Shown here piece after piece: positions 20,353 to 32,690 of a DNA stretch of 64,000 nt. Each line of letters opens with the position of its first letter. Within the stretch, counting starts at the first letter, position 1. The stretch lies in contig JAMKCF010000006.1 in the NCBI GenBank assembly GCA_023634235.1, positions 23,141,163-23,205,162 on the forward strand, given 5' to 3'. This stretch comes from Pisaster brevispinus (lineage: Eukaryota; Echinodermata; Asteroidea; Forcipulatida; Asteriidae). The notes beneath the pieces are model-generated. The model searched no databases. It was not told where the DNA came from and saw only the letters and a program-made list of their open reading frames with translations. The position numbers and the translations under genes were made by a program.

Positions 20353-21903
20353 GTGCGTATCTGCACGCAATTCACGCATATTGGTCCGATACATTAGATT
20401 GTGCATGGGGAAAACCCTGCTACAAACAATACAGGTACATGTAAAATGCATCGCAGACAAGACTATGTAGTTTTAGTCACATCATATATTATATTGGAAC
20501 CCTTTTTCACTACCAGTATATTTCTGTGACTAAGGATCAAGTACAGTTGTAAATGTACATGAACAACAGGCTGTTCAGTGTTAGTTAGGCTGACAGTGAC
20601 TTTTGGGTTCTTAGTCGACAGACACTACAGTATGCGGGAAGGGAAATGGGTAGGGAGGGAGAAAGGGGAAGTGCTAAGCGGATGGACTACATTATCATAT
20701 GTTACTACTGTATGTATGTATATAATGTACACAGCGTACTGACGTACATGTAAGTATCCTATTTTGTGTCTCCTGTGTGTAATGCACATAAAAGAACCCA
20801 GTTTACACTAACTGTTAAGAGAACAATGCGTTCTCCCCAGTGTGTCTGGCCATGGTCTGGCAGTGGCTGCTGAATGCACCACAGCACCTCGTTAACCCTT
20901 ATAAGGTGCTGCATAAATGGGTCTAATATTCAAAAACTTTGTTTAACAAGTCTTTAAAAAAGATAATAAAACAAAAACAGCACTTTGAGATGCCAGTATA
21001 CATTTAGGTAGCCCTACATAAAAACTAGTTGTTTGTTTTCGTTGCTCTTGTTATGACATCTTAACAAGTCAATGTAACCAAACAAAGGTGGAAATGAAAA
21101 CAGTCTGGTAACTTAGTGTATAATAAGCGTTAGTACTGCCACCGCATGCAGGGTGTTAGTCAAAGGTGGCTGCAACAGGATAAAAAGGTCTATTACAATC
21201 ATTGCATCTCATCAACCACTGACAAAACAGATCAAGGGCATCCTCTACATTGGGGGAAAAAAAATGAACTGAAATTGCACGACTGAACGACGGGGAAGAG
21301 AGGAGAGGGATGAAGATGGGTAACAACTGCATCTCTGCAACGGGAGGAAACAGGTCGACTCGAAATGACTCATACACAGGTGAGTAAACTCTGGATCCCA
21401 ATCCACTTTGTGTCTTGGCCTCTACTCAAAGGATGCTTGGGTGATCAGCCTCCTTGAAGACACTCAACCTGTTCCTTAATAAGAGATTAGACTACCGACT
21501 GTCTATTGTTCAAGTCATGTCTGGTAGGGGGCATGACATCCGGACAATCGGGCCATTGTTTGACTATGGATGGACAGCGATAATCCTTCCTAATGTCCGA
21601 TTTTCGTAGAGCCCAACGACCTGTCCTTTTAAAAAGACTGAGTTGTTTCCCATAATGCTCATTAGGACACTTCGCTCTTTTCTGCTCCAATTGTGTCAGC
21701 GTTTTACATTGATTAATGATGATGTCAGACCACTAAATCAGCTTGTCATCCAAACGTTCCTCTTGAGCTGATACATGAAGGATTGCTGAGCACGCCCATT
21801 TTATATTTTGTTTATGCAAGTTTGCCCCAAACAAGGCTAAAAGCAACTTTGAGTAAGAGGCTAATAAGAAGAAAACATTTAAGCTGAAAATATGTCTGTG
21901 GCG
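20353..21903. other. Non-coding DNA with a SINE-tail-like patch
   Basis: The patch at about 20790-20935 (AAAAGAACCCAGTTTACAC, TCTGGCAGTGGCTGCTGAAT) resembles the tail of the family-B SINE at 32.1-32.3 kb and may be a headless fragment. No gene was seen. Confidence 0.4.
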
Positions 21904-22033
21904 CTAAAGGTAGGAATTTATATTTCTCTTAAAACAGTCTGGATTGTCAAATGGAGGGAAACATGCACCAGGCAAGGAGTTCCAAAGAGATGCAGTACGT
22001 AGAATCATCGAGAAAGGATGGTGGAATAAAGCT
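21904..22033 (-). pseudogene. LINE ORF2 C-terminal fragment
   Basis: On the minus strand a frame reads FSMILRTASLWNSLPGACF, then PFDNPDCFKRNINSYL and a TAG stop at 21904-21906. This is the LWNSLP...FKR-IN-YL ending of a non-LTR retrotransposon polymerase, and of a different type from the stub at 19.6 kb. No upstream RT is present. Confidence 0.82.
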
Positions 22034-22300
22034 GTTGAAAATGGCTCTTTATTCTAACATCTCAGCAAAGCTAACATGTAGAGTGTATGGCATGCATGGG
22101 TGAGAAGAACAGAAAGACTGGTTTCACGCCCAAACATCCTGATAGGAGGAACCAGGTGGGACACACAGGTAGAACATTGATCATGGACATACCTGTACAA
22201 AAGATAGAGGCTGGCTACAGACATAATGCTGGGAAAGAGGTTGTAACATTGGTAATCAACATAAAGATGAACTGAGCACACAGTTTGAAACGGCAAGAAC

Positions 22301-22355
22301 CTCTGGTTCTTCTCAGAACCAGAGAACTAGATTATTCAAGAACTAGATTATTCAT
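22301..22355. repeat. Small perfect hairpin and 16-bp tandem duplication
   Basis: CTCTGGTTCT, loop TCTC, then AGAACCAGAG forms a perfect 10-bp stem (22301-22324). It is followed by AGAACTAGATTATTCA repeated twice in tandem. Confidence 0.8.
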
Positions 22356-22544
22356 GATTGACTTTTGTAAAGCAGTTTATGTCTCACTTTCAACACCATG
22401 CAAAGCTTCAAATCTTTACAAGTACATGTACAATGTAAACCAGTGCACACGTTTATCACTTGTTAATTTGGGACTGACAATTGTACCCTAAATTGAACCC
22501 TACCAATAACCAATTTAACTGCACAGGTTGTGTATGGTGGCTCA

Positions 22545-22670
22545 AGATCTGTGTGTACTATGTAGATGCAATCACCACATGATAAACTGATGTCATATTG
22601 TAGGCTGGCATAGTTGATCTATCATTGAAAACCACATGGATGTTTTTAAATGGTCAAGATAGTAGGAGCG
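22545..22670 (+). repeat. Single dispersed unit of the 120-bp satellite found at 52.7-53.3 kb
   Basis: TGTGTACTATGTAGATGCAA, then TCACCACATGATA, TTGTAGGCTGGCATAGTT and AAATGGTCAAGATAGTAGGAG correspond in order to one unit of the tandem array 30 kb to the right. Confidence 0.75.
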
Positions 22671-23936
22671 TTTTGATAGAACAAAAATAACATATTAATA
22701 TTTATGGCATACATTCTTCTTTGGATACAATGTGAATTGAGATAGGTCCAGAAAGACACATAATAGAATCAATGAGATCAGTGTGATCATAATTGATACA
22801 AAACAGACTAATAATTAATTATATGGCGTGTTCTTTTGTGCCTAACACGAGTAGTAAACTACAGTAATGGCTTCATGTTTGGACCTTAAGCTGTGTCACC
22901 AACGGCTGAAACAAGTAATGAACTGTGCTAATGGCCTCATCACACAACTGCCCCCTGTACTCTCCCTTATTAGGCAAAATTGGACTGGAGTCCCACCAAG
23001 AAGATGGCTGACAAATGCCTGCCCTTATATACGATCAGCAGCAACTCCAGTGAAGAAGGTTTCACACTTTTACAGCAGAGTCTTTCTCATCGACTAAAAC
23101 AAGTAGTTTAGTCTAAACTGTAACAGCCACATGAGTATTTACCTATACTTCACTACTATACACTTCCATGTTGACAAAGGCTACATGTAATGGTCTAGAC
23201 CCCTGGAATACCCCCCCCCAATCCATCCCCCTCGCCTTCCTGCATCCTCCTCCCCTAACTATTTTGCCACTTGCTTCTTACTCAGCACCACAGCTCTTGC
23301 GTATTTGGAATCACAAAGTCAACTTGAAAATGACGCAACAACAACTTCGCCAAGTCTGCACAAAGTAACATGAACTGGGGGCGCTAGATATGGAGTCTCT
23401 CGGAATTTTGACAGTGTATGGTGAGGAGGAAGGGGAGGGGCAAGGGGGGGAGGTGCAACATGGTGAGTCAGCACCCAACCTCTTTACATATCGTAAGATG
23501 TGTACTTACATGTATAGTCATGTACAGTTGTACCAGTATGGATTTTCCCTGAGTAGGAAGCTGTTTAAGGGGTGAAATTTCAAGTGCATCTACGTGGTGG
23601 AGTAGTGCAAGGGCATACTCCTTGGATGAGAGTCTTGTACTTATAGGCTGCTCACGCTCCGGTTACAACTACACAATTCAACCAGGTCCAATAAATAAAT
23701 AAAAAAAGAAACCTACATGGAATTTATCTGGATAAGACAAGTTAAAAGGGGTGCACCTTCTGCATGTTTTGTTGTTGGTGTTGGGGATTTTTTTTTTTAA
23801 GGGGAAGGGGTTTGGGGGTGGAGGGAGGATTCCTCCACTTTTGAATTCCCTTTAAAAAAGCCACACTACATGTATACGTGGAAAAAGACCTTTGTTCACC
23901 CATAGCTCTATGGTTCACCGATTGGCAGATTCCTCC
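22671..23936. other. Non-coding DNA
   Basis: Low-complexity C- and G-rich runs occur at 23210-23260 and 23420-23450. No coding signal. Confidence 0.45.
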
Positions 23937-24005
23937 CACAGAGACAATCGCCTTGGTGCCTATTAAAATAGTCCGGCGAATATTTCCGTCACAGAGGCAC
24001 CACTT
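23937..24005 (+). repeat. GGCAATTGCC-family dispersed repeat, copy 6 (partial)
   Basis: GACAATCGCCTTGGTGCC, then ATTAAAATAGTCCGGCGAAT and CACAGAGGCACC, match the right half of the family. Confidence 0.55.
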
Positions 24006-25695
24006 ACTGTACGAAGAGACTGCCTTGCCCTCACAACAGTCTAACTATCAGACCTACAAATTAAGATTGAGCAGTCCAATAAAATGTTTATTTCAATTAG
24101 TTTTTTAAGAGTGAGATTGAACTTTCTATGACTTATGAACTTACCATGGAATCTTCCTGAATCTTATATTTTTGTTATCCAAATTCCATGCACCAAATGT
24201 GTACACAAGAAGTAATTCGACTTCCATTAGGTCACTTTGAGACACACCAGAAAATGTCCCACTATTAACGCAATTCTTGGTCTGCGCATACTTTTAAGAG
24301 CAACGGATTTTACCCAGTTAGTCTCCTGCCACCAGGCAGCCCGAAACTCTCCTACTCAGAACATCTTAAACTGATTATATTGGTGTGTGGACAATATTGT
24401 TCCAAATAGATAAACTGGCCTTTTTAAATTTGATTATTCCACAACCAACCCCTCACCCCAATCTACTGCATCATCCATCCCATAAAAGAAATTATAAATC
24501 AATGATATTACAAAATTAAACCTACAATCATGTTTATATTGTTTTTTGTACTGAATTGACAAACAAGCCTTTTAAAATTGGAGAAAAAAACAACTACCCC
24601 CCCCCCATCCCTTCCTCCCCTAACCTTCCACAGCCTCCTTCATCCCATAAAGTAAATGTCAGTCAAGAAGCTTTAGACTGACCTCCATTTACAGCTCTAC
24701 GGTATTAGCCACAGCCTGGTCAAATCCACTCAACACCAAGGCAAAGGATTAACAACTGCAAAATTAAATCAGCCCATGACGTCGTATCGAAGTGCGTCCA
24801 ACCCCCCATTGCCTCCATGGAGCAAAGACCCTGTAACTTTGAATTAGGGCTTCGTTCTCTGCGCTCAAATCCGATCAACAGGATACACCAAGCTGAAAAG
24901 TTTCTTCTAGGAAGAGTCTTCAATGGAAAGTGCAGGGAGCTGGGATTTAAGCTGACCAGAAGGTCACGTCGGGTGTGATGGTTGGGGAGGAAGAGATGTT
25001 GGCGGTTAAAGGTTACAGAAGACATCTTACTCTTTGCAGCGACTGATATCATACCACCCTGAGCCCAAATTCATAAAACTGTTCAGGCTAACTTCTTTGC
25101 TAAGCAAAAAAAATGAGCGGGGCACCAGTTTGTGACGATGTAAACTTCATGGAATTTTGGCTGGTTACCTGTTTCTGCTGAGCAATGGTTTTCTGTGCTT
25201 GACAACTATTTGTGCTTACAGGATTTATGAGATTAGGCCATGGACATTTCCGGGCAGACAGATGACGTGTGCCTTTCCTGGTTGAGCACTTTGCTCTGTC
25301 ATTTCCCCATAATATCAAAAACGAGCTACAAAGATTAACAACTACAGTGAGACTTTCAGACTCTGAGTGGCTTAATTCAGTGTTCTTGAAAGCTGCACAT
25401 GAATAAAATTACATTAAACATAATAAGGCATTATTGGAATCGCGTGCACTGTGGATTGTGGAAAGGAAGTTTAGATTTGCAACATTGTGCACAAAGTCTG
25501 CGAGGGGAGAGAGACGATCGGCGAACAATTGTAAGTGTTGTACAAAAGGTTGTTGTTGTTCTTTTGGGTTTTTTTTTCTTCAAATTGGTCAGAAAATAAA
25601 TAGAACAATTTTCATGATAAAGAAAATACAATGGAATTTCTATAAGAAAAATGTAACTTTCGTGCAAACCTTACTACAGTTGACTCTCATTGTAT
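24006..25695. other. Non-coding DNA with a weak duplication
   Basis: The segments around 24415-24485 and 24565-24650 both carry CCTTTTWAAATT, poly-C and CATCCCATAAA blocks, suggesting a diverged duplication of about 150-170 bp. No gene recognised. Confidence 0.4.
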
Positions 25696-25870
25696 ACAAG
25701 ATTGCTGGAACTGGCAAAATTACCTCCTCTTTATTACAGGTATACATGTAAAAGGACAGCAAAAAAAATTAAAAAGCTGAGAGAATCAGACTTCAGAATG
25801 TATAGGCCTACTCTTTCAGCAGTTCACTTCTTTATACCACAATGCTCTTTACAATTAGGGTTGACTGCAT
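25696..25870 (+). repeat. Dispersed repeat family D, copy 1
   Basis: GCTGGAACTGGCAAAATTACCT, TTTATTACAGG, AAAAGGACAGCAAA, GACTTCAGAATGTAT and AGGGTTGACTG occur in the same order at 52360-52545. Confidence 0.72.
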
Positions 25871-25981
25871 TTGTCGCAGATCATCTATCGATCCCCATGA
25901 ACTTTGTACACACACTCGTGCGTTGATTTCCAGAACTTACATCCCACAATGCATTGCAATGCGCGATTCCAATCAGGCTGA

Positions 25982-26146
25982 TAGACCTTACGCATTATGG
26001 CGTCATTTGACATTGAGTAGGGCGCCCTCAGTTGAGGTCATAAGGATGTTACTCACATGGCTCATACAAATCTGTGCATTTCCCTTGTTTCAATGTCAGT
26101 TTACCTCTAAGACGGTGGCAGGGTGACGCCAATGCATTGATGACTG
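25982..26146. mobile_element. TA-flanked MITE (family M1), copy b, inverted
   Basis: Reverse-complemented, it aligns along its length with copy a: ATGCATTGGCGTCACCC, CCGTCTTAGAGGTAAA, GCACAGATTTGTA, TGACCTC and TGAGGGCGCCC are shared in order. The TAGACCTTACGCATTATGGC end is well kept, while the other TIR tip is decayed. Confidence 0.8.
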
Positions 26147-28307
26147 TAGAAAATTTACAAGTATATTGCCCGATGCCACCTTTGCTTCAAGAGTAGCCAA
26201 AATGTGCACCACCACTTCTGCACAAAAGGCACATTTTTAGTCCACAAATTTCACCATAATATTCTATTTTTCTTCCATGAGGGTCAGTCACTTTACCACA
26301 TGTCAACTAAGAACTGGTCAATACCATCAAATCTACCTCCTGTAACAATTGTACCCAATGTTTTATTTGGAGCATGTGTTTTCCTGATCATGCCTAGAAC
26401 ATGTCTGCTAATATTTACACCTACACAATTAGACTAGTGGAGTAAGTGCAGTAGTGCTGGTGTTCTGCCACCTGTTTTATTCTCATTCATGCATTTATAA
26501 GCCCCTCCCCCAATTAATCACCACCTGGAACTACCACATTCATGACTGTTATTCCATTAGGTCTCATTTATGACGACCCAATGCTGCTTTTAGTTGACTC
26601 TAAATGCAGTGATTCTTGGGCATCACATCCTAAATCCCTCCCAGTTAGTTAGCCTATTCTAACAGGAAGGGTTCTTTTCTGCTGTTGTTGTGAATGGTTT
26701 ACTTGAAGTTTTGTCATTCCACAAATTTTAAAAACTAGCACAGTTCACAATCCTTGGCACACCACACAGCAGTATGGAACTCCCATGATGTGTATAAAGT
26801 GTGCATGATTAACTGACAATAACTTTCTCTCAAAGTCAAGGTATTGGCGATGGATGATTAGCGTTCCCTTTCAAGATCTTTTACTGGAAGAGTCCCCCCC
26901 CCCCCTTCCCCTACCCCCAAGGCCAAATTTCTATCAACTCTCTATTAGCACCTGCAACCTGCACCGCCATGGTCCGCTTGGGATAAACTCCCTCCAGCAT
27001 TAAAATCACCTGAGCATTTATAATTACATTCCGTCTCATTGCATTGAAACCTCCGCAGCAAAGCCACAGCTCAATTTTTTTGTGTGAAGCACCGATGACT
27101 AGTTAATTCATCATCTCTGGCTGTATTTCATGCCAAAGTCACGCGCATCAAAAAACCTGGAGGTGTGCACGGCACTGGGATGACAGAGAGAATAAGGGGG
27201 GGTGGGGAGAGAAGTGCAACTTTCCAGTGCACCGCACGTCCGAACTTGTGTACAGAGGGGTTTGTGATGAAATCTTCCCCCACAGCAACAGGTTTGTACG
27301 ATGCAAACACCCCACAAGACAGAGAGGGGGCATTCATATTACATTTCTTGCAGTCGGAATAATTGAGCTTCCTTTTACCTGCAATTAGGTTAAAGCATGG
27401 TTAAAGCGTAATCCGAGCGGCGAGACGCGCACAGAAATTAGCCCTCGAGGGTCAGCACTCCAATTCAATTCAGGAACATTTCTGCGGAATTAAGCAATTT
27501 CGCAAGAGGTTACTGAGCACTTTCTTCATTTAAAAAGTCATTTATAACAGAGTTTCTCTCATGTTACTGGAGGGTTAACTTTTGTTCCCAGATGCTCCCA
27601 GCCTCCCACCCCCCCCTTTATTTTCATCTTCTCATCTTATAGTTACAGGATACAGTTGAAGGGCAACATCCCCCCCCCCCCCCCCCCGTCAAAAATAAAG
27701 GGGGATAACAAAAGAACACTTGTCCCAAAATGAGAACAAGAAGGGACTTGAATTGGGAATTTTAAAAAGAGCCTGCAGGATCGAGTAATTCAAAACGAAC
27801 AAACTGATTTAGCATGAAATTAGGTCACCTCATCTGTGTAACTGACTTCTATTATAATATACCCAAGAAAAGAATGGAAAAAACACGGGAAATTGGAAAT
27901 GCCTTGTAAGACGAACAGGTGCGTCCCAGCAACTCCACGGACGACAGAATGAGAAATCCACACAGGAGCAAACGACGGAAAAGGAGAAGAAGAAAAAATA
28001 ATAAATTCTTGCTGAGAATGACAGCACCACGCCGGATTATCCCCCGAAAACAAACATTGGCAAAGTGTAATGCTTAATGTGATTGCTGCTCATATCATGA
28101 ACGTACAACAATATAAAGTAACTTGGGGCTATGCACTTCTCGTAATATCAGTGTTTGATGCTGTATGGTAATCAAATGCAGTCCTGGAAATTGAAATCTT
28201 GAGGGCAAGTTGCAGTATGTCTACAGCCAGTTCACTATACGCAGTGATAAATGAGTGGTACGTACTCGTAGAGCAGAGACCAAACACTGAACAAGGTTTA
28301 TAATTCC
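26147..28307. other. Non-coding DNA with poly-C tracts
   Basis: Poly-C tracts lie at about 26896-26906 and 27670-27687. No gene was recognised, and the overlapping minus-strand frames at 27.1-27.4 kb are three readings of one low-information region. Confidence 0.45.
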
Positions 28308-28661
28308 TTAAAGAGAGGCTCCAAGGTAAAATTCAGTTTTGTGATGCACTCATTTTCCAATAGAATCCTTACGATGAAGAGAACAAAATACCAAGTCTCT
28401 ACCAATGCGATAAAGCGGTGTAGAGCGCCACCGTGTTCAATATCATCAAAGCAAAAGAAATGTCTGTCAAAATCCAAAAACCTTCAATGACGCTCAAATC
28501 TTTCAAATTTCGCTCTGAAAGAGTATCAAATAAAATGTCATTTAAACCATTTTAACGTGAGGTTGGAGACTTGTAGCTTTTTCCCCACTTTCATGAGGTC
28601 TCTATCTATGGGAAAATGAGTGCATCACAAAACTCAATTTGACCTTGGAGCCCCTCTTTAA
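28308..28661. mobile_element. TTAA-flanked MITE (piggyBac-type), 354 bp
   Basis: Inverted arms of about 50 bp (28312-28361 and 28610-28657) match with few mismatches: AGAGAGGCTCCAAGGTAAAA against AGAGGGGCTCCAAGGTCAAA, then TTTTGTGATGCACTCATTTTCC in both. TTAA is present at each edge (28308-28311 and 28658-28661), the signature of piggyBac insertion. The interior of about 250 bp has no coding capacity, so it would depend on transposase supplied elsewhere. Confidence 0.88.
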
Positions 28662-30723
28662 TACCGACATGATATTTGGTTCATGGGAAAAAAGCAGGAA
28701 AACTTGATGATGTATGCTTTTCAGGACTATCTCAGGGTTTCTTCTTCTGATTTTCTGAGGGGAACAAGTCATGAAAATCACATTAAAGTAGAAAGAATAA
28801 GGTCTATCATTCATGCCTGTTAATAATCAAAGGAATTAACAACAGGATGTACAACATTGCTTTTAAAAATTAACTAAATTAATTCCAAAACCAACCTGTG
28901 AAAACTCAATTGATTCAGTTTTGTTGCTTTGAAGGAATCCATGAAAATAATTTGTTAGATTCAAATACATACTTGTTTCCATTGCCACAATCAAAATAAG
29001 CGAAGGTGACCTCAAGTGCTATTCTTTTGACTTTGACATTATTTTCCGTTGACGCAGTTCTCAGGAGGATTTGTACGGATGCCATCTTTATAACCAGTGA
29101 ACTTTCAAATTGAATTTTTGTCTCCCTATAATTGCCAATACTGTACTTTCGTCTGTAATTTTTATCGGCTTAGTAGGTAGGCTGTGACAACTGACGTTAG
29201 TGAGAATCACTTGCTTCCCACCTGGTCATGAATCATTTTCAAGAAAACAGGAAATTTATTATGAGGATACAGAGTACACAGTGCTTTATACACATCGGTG
29301 TAAGAGCAAAAACCAAATGATATGATGGATCAACAAGCTTGACACCTCGCTAGTTAAAAACAAACAAATTTGAAAATGTTCTGGGGCCGATTTCACAAAG
29401 AGCTAAACAATGATGTCCTTTGATTCTCTTCAATAGATAAACTTAAAACAGATATAATTGCAGGAATAAGATTTAGCAAACATGAATATTCCTGAGTGGC
29501 TTATAGGTCAGGGATCTTCTTATTTTAAACCCAGAACCTCACAGATGTTACAATTCCGGAGGTTTACAGACTCTGTGAGTCACCAGAAATACAAAGCTAC
29601 AGGTCTGGACACAATGTGGACTATTTCTTTCTCCCTTTTGGTGAATCCTTTACTTATTTCAAGACAATTTTAAGGCTCAAGGAGATTTTGAAAACATCCT
29701 TAAATCAGGAAAAATCCGGAGAAATCCCTCGCCTGTACTTTAGCCTCCTTGAAAGCTGAGGAAGCGAACCTATAATCAACTTTCCAAAAGGTGAACCAGG
29801 AACTAAACGGTGCCAGGCTTAAAACCTTGGGCTAATTGGCAGGGGAAAATTATCTCAACTGCCGTCAGAATCCCACCCCACCTAAAAAATAGTCGAGGGT
29901 TATTCCTTACAGTTTGGCTGATCATTCAGCATCATTCAAACGGTTCAGCATTTGTACGCGCAGACAAAAAAAGTATGTAGGCAAAAACCTTTTAGTAACT
30001 TTGACGAGCAATTTTATGGCTAATTACCCGACCACTGTGGACATGCAGGTACACATAAGTATTTCCACTTGACCTTCCTAGTACAGTATATTAAAAATAA
30101 AATACAGCAGAAGAGGGGAGATGTAAAAAAAAAAATTGTTTAATGTAAAAGCTTTGTCATTTTACTCAAATCCTCGGCAGTAAACCAATTGCCTGCTCCA
30201 TGAATATCTTCACCTCTAGGGTAACCAAATCTGGCTCGGAAGTACCTAGAGTGACCAAAGGTGTGTAACAAGACGACCGCACGGCGACGACGACGTTCAT
30301 ACCCCTGAAATGAAGACTTCCCCGCACAATCATCACTCAAGCTAAATTGCCGTGGAGGCAATTTCCTAAAATGAGCCAATTTACACACTTTTCCTCTCAA
30401 TAGTTATATTGACAGAGACCGAGTCATGGGGGGAAAAGGGGCTAATAGAGACGCTACGACTTTTTTCTTTTCTTTTTCTCTCTCGCTGGGACTCGTTTAA
30501 ACTTTTCTTTGTTGAAATTTGAATATGGATGTAGGTTAGACCTTACACAGGCTTTAGATAGAATGAAGAATTGGAGAAATGAAGAAATGGTCAAATGAAG
30601 AAAGGCGAATCGGAGAAGGATCAACAAAGAGTGAGGTAGAGTAACGTCTTGATGTTTAAACAGAGAGTGTAACAGATGTAGAGCAGATGTCAATCATAGA
30701 AAGCTTCTAGCTCTGCCCTCACA
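28662..30723. other. Non-coding DNA, nothing recognised
   Basis: No gene, RNA or clear repeat. The minus-strand frames at 30140-30400 and 30454-30693 lack recognisable domains. Confidence 0.45.
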
Positions 30724-30884
30724 GCTACCCATTTATCCCTGCCGGGTGAAGAGAAACTATTATAGTAAAGTGTCTTGTTCAAGGACGCAAGCGCCATTAC
30801 CGGGATTCAAACCCACACCCTGCAATGACTCAGCCAGCAGAACTTGAGTCGAATGCACAAACCGCTCGGCCATGACACGCCAAA
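30724..30884 (-). mobile_element. tRNA-Leu-like SINE, family B, copy 3
   Basis: On the minus strand: GTCATGGCCGAGCGGTTTGT (A-box region, near 30877), then GACTCAAGTTCTGCTGGC and B box GGTTTGAATCCC. The body is the complement of AAAGTGTCTTGTTCAAGGAC. The head closely resembles a class II (leucine/serine-type) tRNA. Confidence 0.83.
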
Positions 30885-31097
30885 GAGAGCTATATATGTC
30901 ACTGAAGTTTGAAATGACTTCACTTAACCTTCTCTTTTGAAGTGGCCAAGCTTCAACCCAGTAAAGTGTCAAATATCTGCTCATGAATCTAGACAGTCCT
31001 AATTCTAAGCCAAACCTTCAATGGCCACAAGGTCAAAGGCCTTTGTATGCCTTGGTTTTGCTACATGTGTAATTCGTGTTTTCAGGTGGGTTTTTTT

Positions 31098-31220
31098 TGC
31101 GGGGGGGGGGGGGGGGGGCGGGGGGGGTGCCTGTTTTGGGGGTTTAGGTTTATAGATTTGATTGTGTTTTTGTGTGTGTTTTATTTAATTTATTTTTGGA
31201 GGTGGGGGTGGGGGTGGGAT
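31098..31220 (+). repeat. Poly-G / G-rich low-complexity tract
   Basis: An 18-G run, then C and seven more G, lies at about 31101-31126. GGTGGGGGTGGGGGTGGGA follows at 31201-31219. Either could form a G-quadruplex. The 120-codon frame through it is an artefact of base composition. Confidence 0.85.
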
Positions 31221-31250
31221 TTTTTTGCTGTTGGTTTGTATGGTGTCTTT

Positions 31251-31403
31251 ATAGATGGATTGCACATGACGTCAGTGGCCGCCATCTTTGATGACAAACA
31301 ATGGAAAAGTGCAGGCGTGTACACGCTGCGCGACTCTCAGCCAATGATAGCCTTTCACGCGTGCATGTTTCATCAACGATGGCGGCCAATGCAAGGGGTC
31401 TAT
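31251..31403. mobile_element. MITE related to family M1, copy c
   Basis: TIRs of about 40 bp are clear. The left end reads ATAGATGGATTGCACATGAC, then GTCAGTGGCCGCCATCTTTG. The right end read inward is ATAGACCCCTTGCATTGGCC, then GCCATCGTTGATGA. It shares the ATAGA...TGCA...TGACGTCA...CCGCCATCTT layout with copies a and b, but the centre differs. Confidence 0.78.
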
Positions 31404-32084
31404 TCATAAAATAATACTGACTATGACCGTTTGAGTTGGTTTACAAAAATACTGAATTATTAAATATTCAACTTGAGATTCTCCAATTTGAAAATGGAAA
31501 TGGTGCTCTTGAAAACCTCCTGCAAACGTCTTCAACTGGCAACTTGATTCATCTTTTTCTCTCTTACCATTTCAACAGTCCCAAACATGACGTTACGGGC
31601 CTTCATTAAGAGAACTCGCATATCTTGGAGTGCAGGTGCGAGTTGTTTAAATGGTCGAGCCCAGCAGCAGAAATGTATACATTAACTGATTGATTTACAT
31701 GTTTTTCCGTCGCGGCTTTGAGCTAGAATGGCTCCTAAATGGCCTCTTGCCACAGACAATTTAGAAAATTGTGAACATTATTTACCCCCGACCCACTCTC
31801 TTCAGGGACGATGAGTGGATTTGAGAGAAAATGCTCTGTGTTTAGATTTGTTGAGGAAAGAGGTGGGGCAGTGATCGGTAATAGCAGAAAAATGGCTCTT
31901 CTATGTACATGTACTTTTTTTTCTTTTTTCGGGGGGGGGGGGGTTGAAGGAGGGGGTAGGGATAACCGGAGGGAAAAGAAAGGGGAGGTGTAATACTGTC
32001 ATCATTGTCTCTCCAACACGTACATTTTTTTTGTGGACATCCAAATTTCCTACTAGTTTGACATTGCGGGCACATGATGTATGG

Positions 32085-32345
32085 CGTGTCAGGTCTGAGC
32101 GGTCAAGTGCCCTGGACACAAGCTCTGGCGTTTCTGATCAGCAGAGTGTGGGTTTGAGTCGCGGTCTTGACACCTGTGGCCAAGGTTTACCATTATTGCT
32201 TTGTCCTTCCCGATGGGACATAAAGCTATATGTCACAGGTGTAAGTAAAAGAACCCAGTACATTTCAAGTACGGCCAGCTGCAGATTGCAGGTATTTCAA
32301 ATATGAAGTAATTCCACTTTGAGATGCCCACGGGTGTGATTAAGC
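32085..32345 (+). mobile_element. tRNA-Leu-like SINE, family B, copy 4 (plus orientation, longest)
   Basis: The tRNA-like head (GTCAGGTCTGAGCGGTCAAG, GACACAAGCTCTGGCGTTTC, TGATCAGCAGAGTGTGGGTT) carries a box-B-like GGTTTGAGTCG. It is followed by GACACCTGTGGCCAAGG and a longer tail with GTAAGTAAAAGAACCCAGTA. This copy extends past the others and probably shows the 3' body. Confidence 0.8.
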
Positions 32346-32508
32346 ACTTAAACATAAGAACTGATTATTATTATGAATGATTTGTTTGAACAAATTGTTG
32401 GCTCTGAAAAATCATGCTGATGGTGTTGAATGACATTCTGTATTTCTACTATCTTCATCAAACCTTTTTCCACACCTAAGTACATTGTGTAAGTTCTGGC
32501 TCTCTCTC

Positions 32509-32690
32509 TCTCTCTCTGACACCACTCTACTATCAGAGCCCAGGACAAGTAACACCTTGGCAGACAAAACATTATCCATCTTTGGTCCTAAGCTCTGGAA
32601 TAAACTCCCCTACATTAGGTCGCTTGACACCACAAAAACATTCAAGAAAATCCTCAAGAACTCATCTGTTTCTATCTGCAGAGCATTCTC
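32509..32690 (+). pseudogene. LINE ORF2 C-terminal fragment
   Basis: The frame reads TSNTLADKTLSIFGPKLWNK, then LPYIRSLDTTKTFKKILKNS. The KLWNKLP-IR---T--FKK-LK motif marks a non-LTR retrotransposon polymerase C-terminus. Downstream (to 32955) the frame stays open with a hydrophobic stretch that I cannot assign. A (CT)n tract precedes it at about 32500-32518. Confidence 0.8.

Noticed and set aside
31047..31409. 120-codon glycine-rich protein
   Set aside because: It is translated from a poly-G tract and then a MITE.
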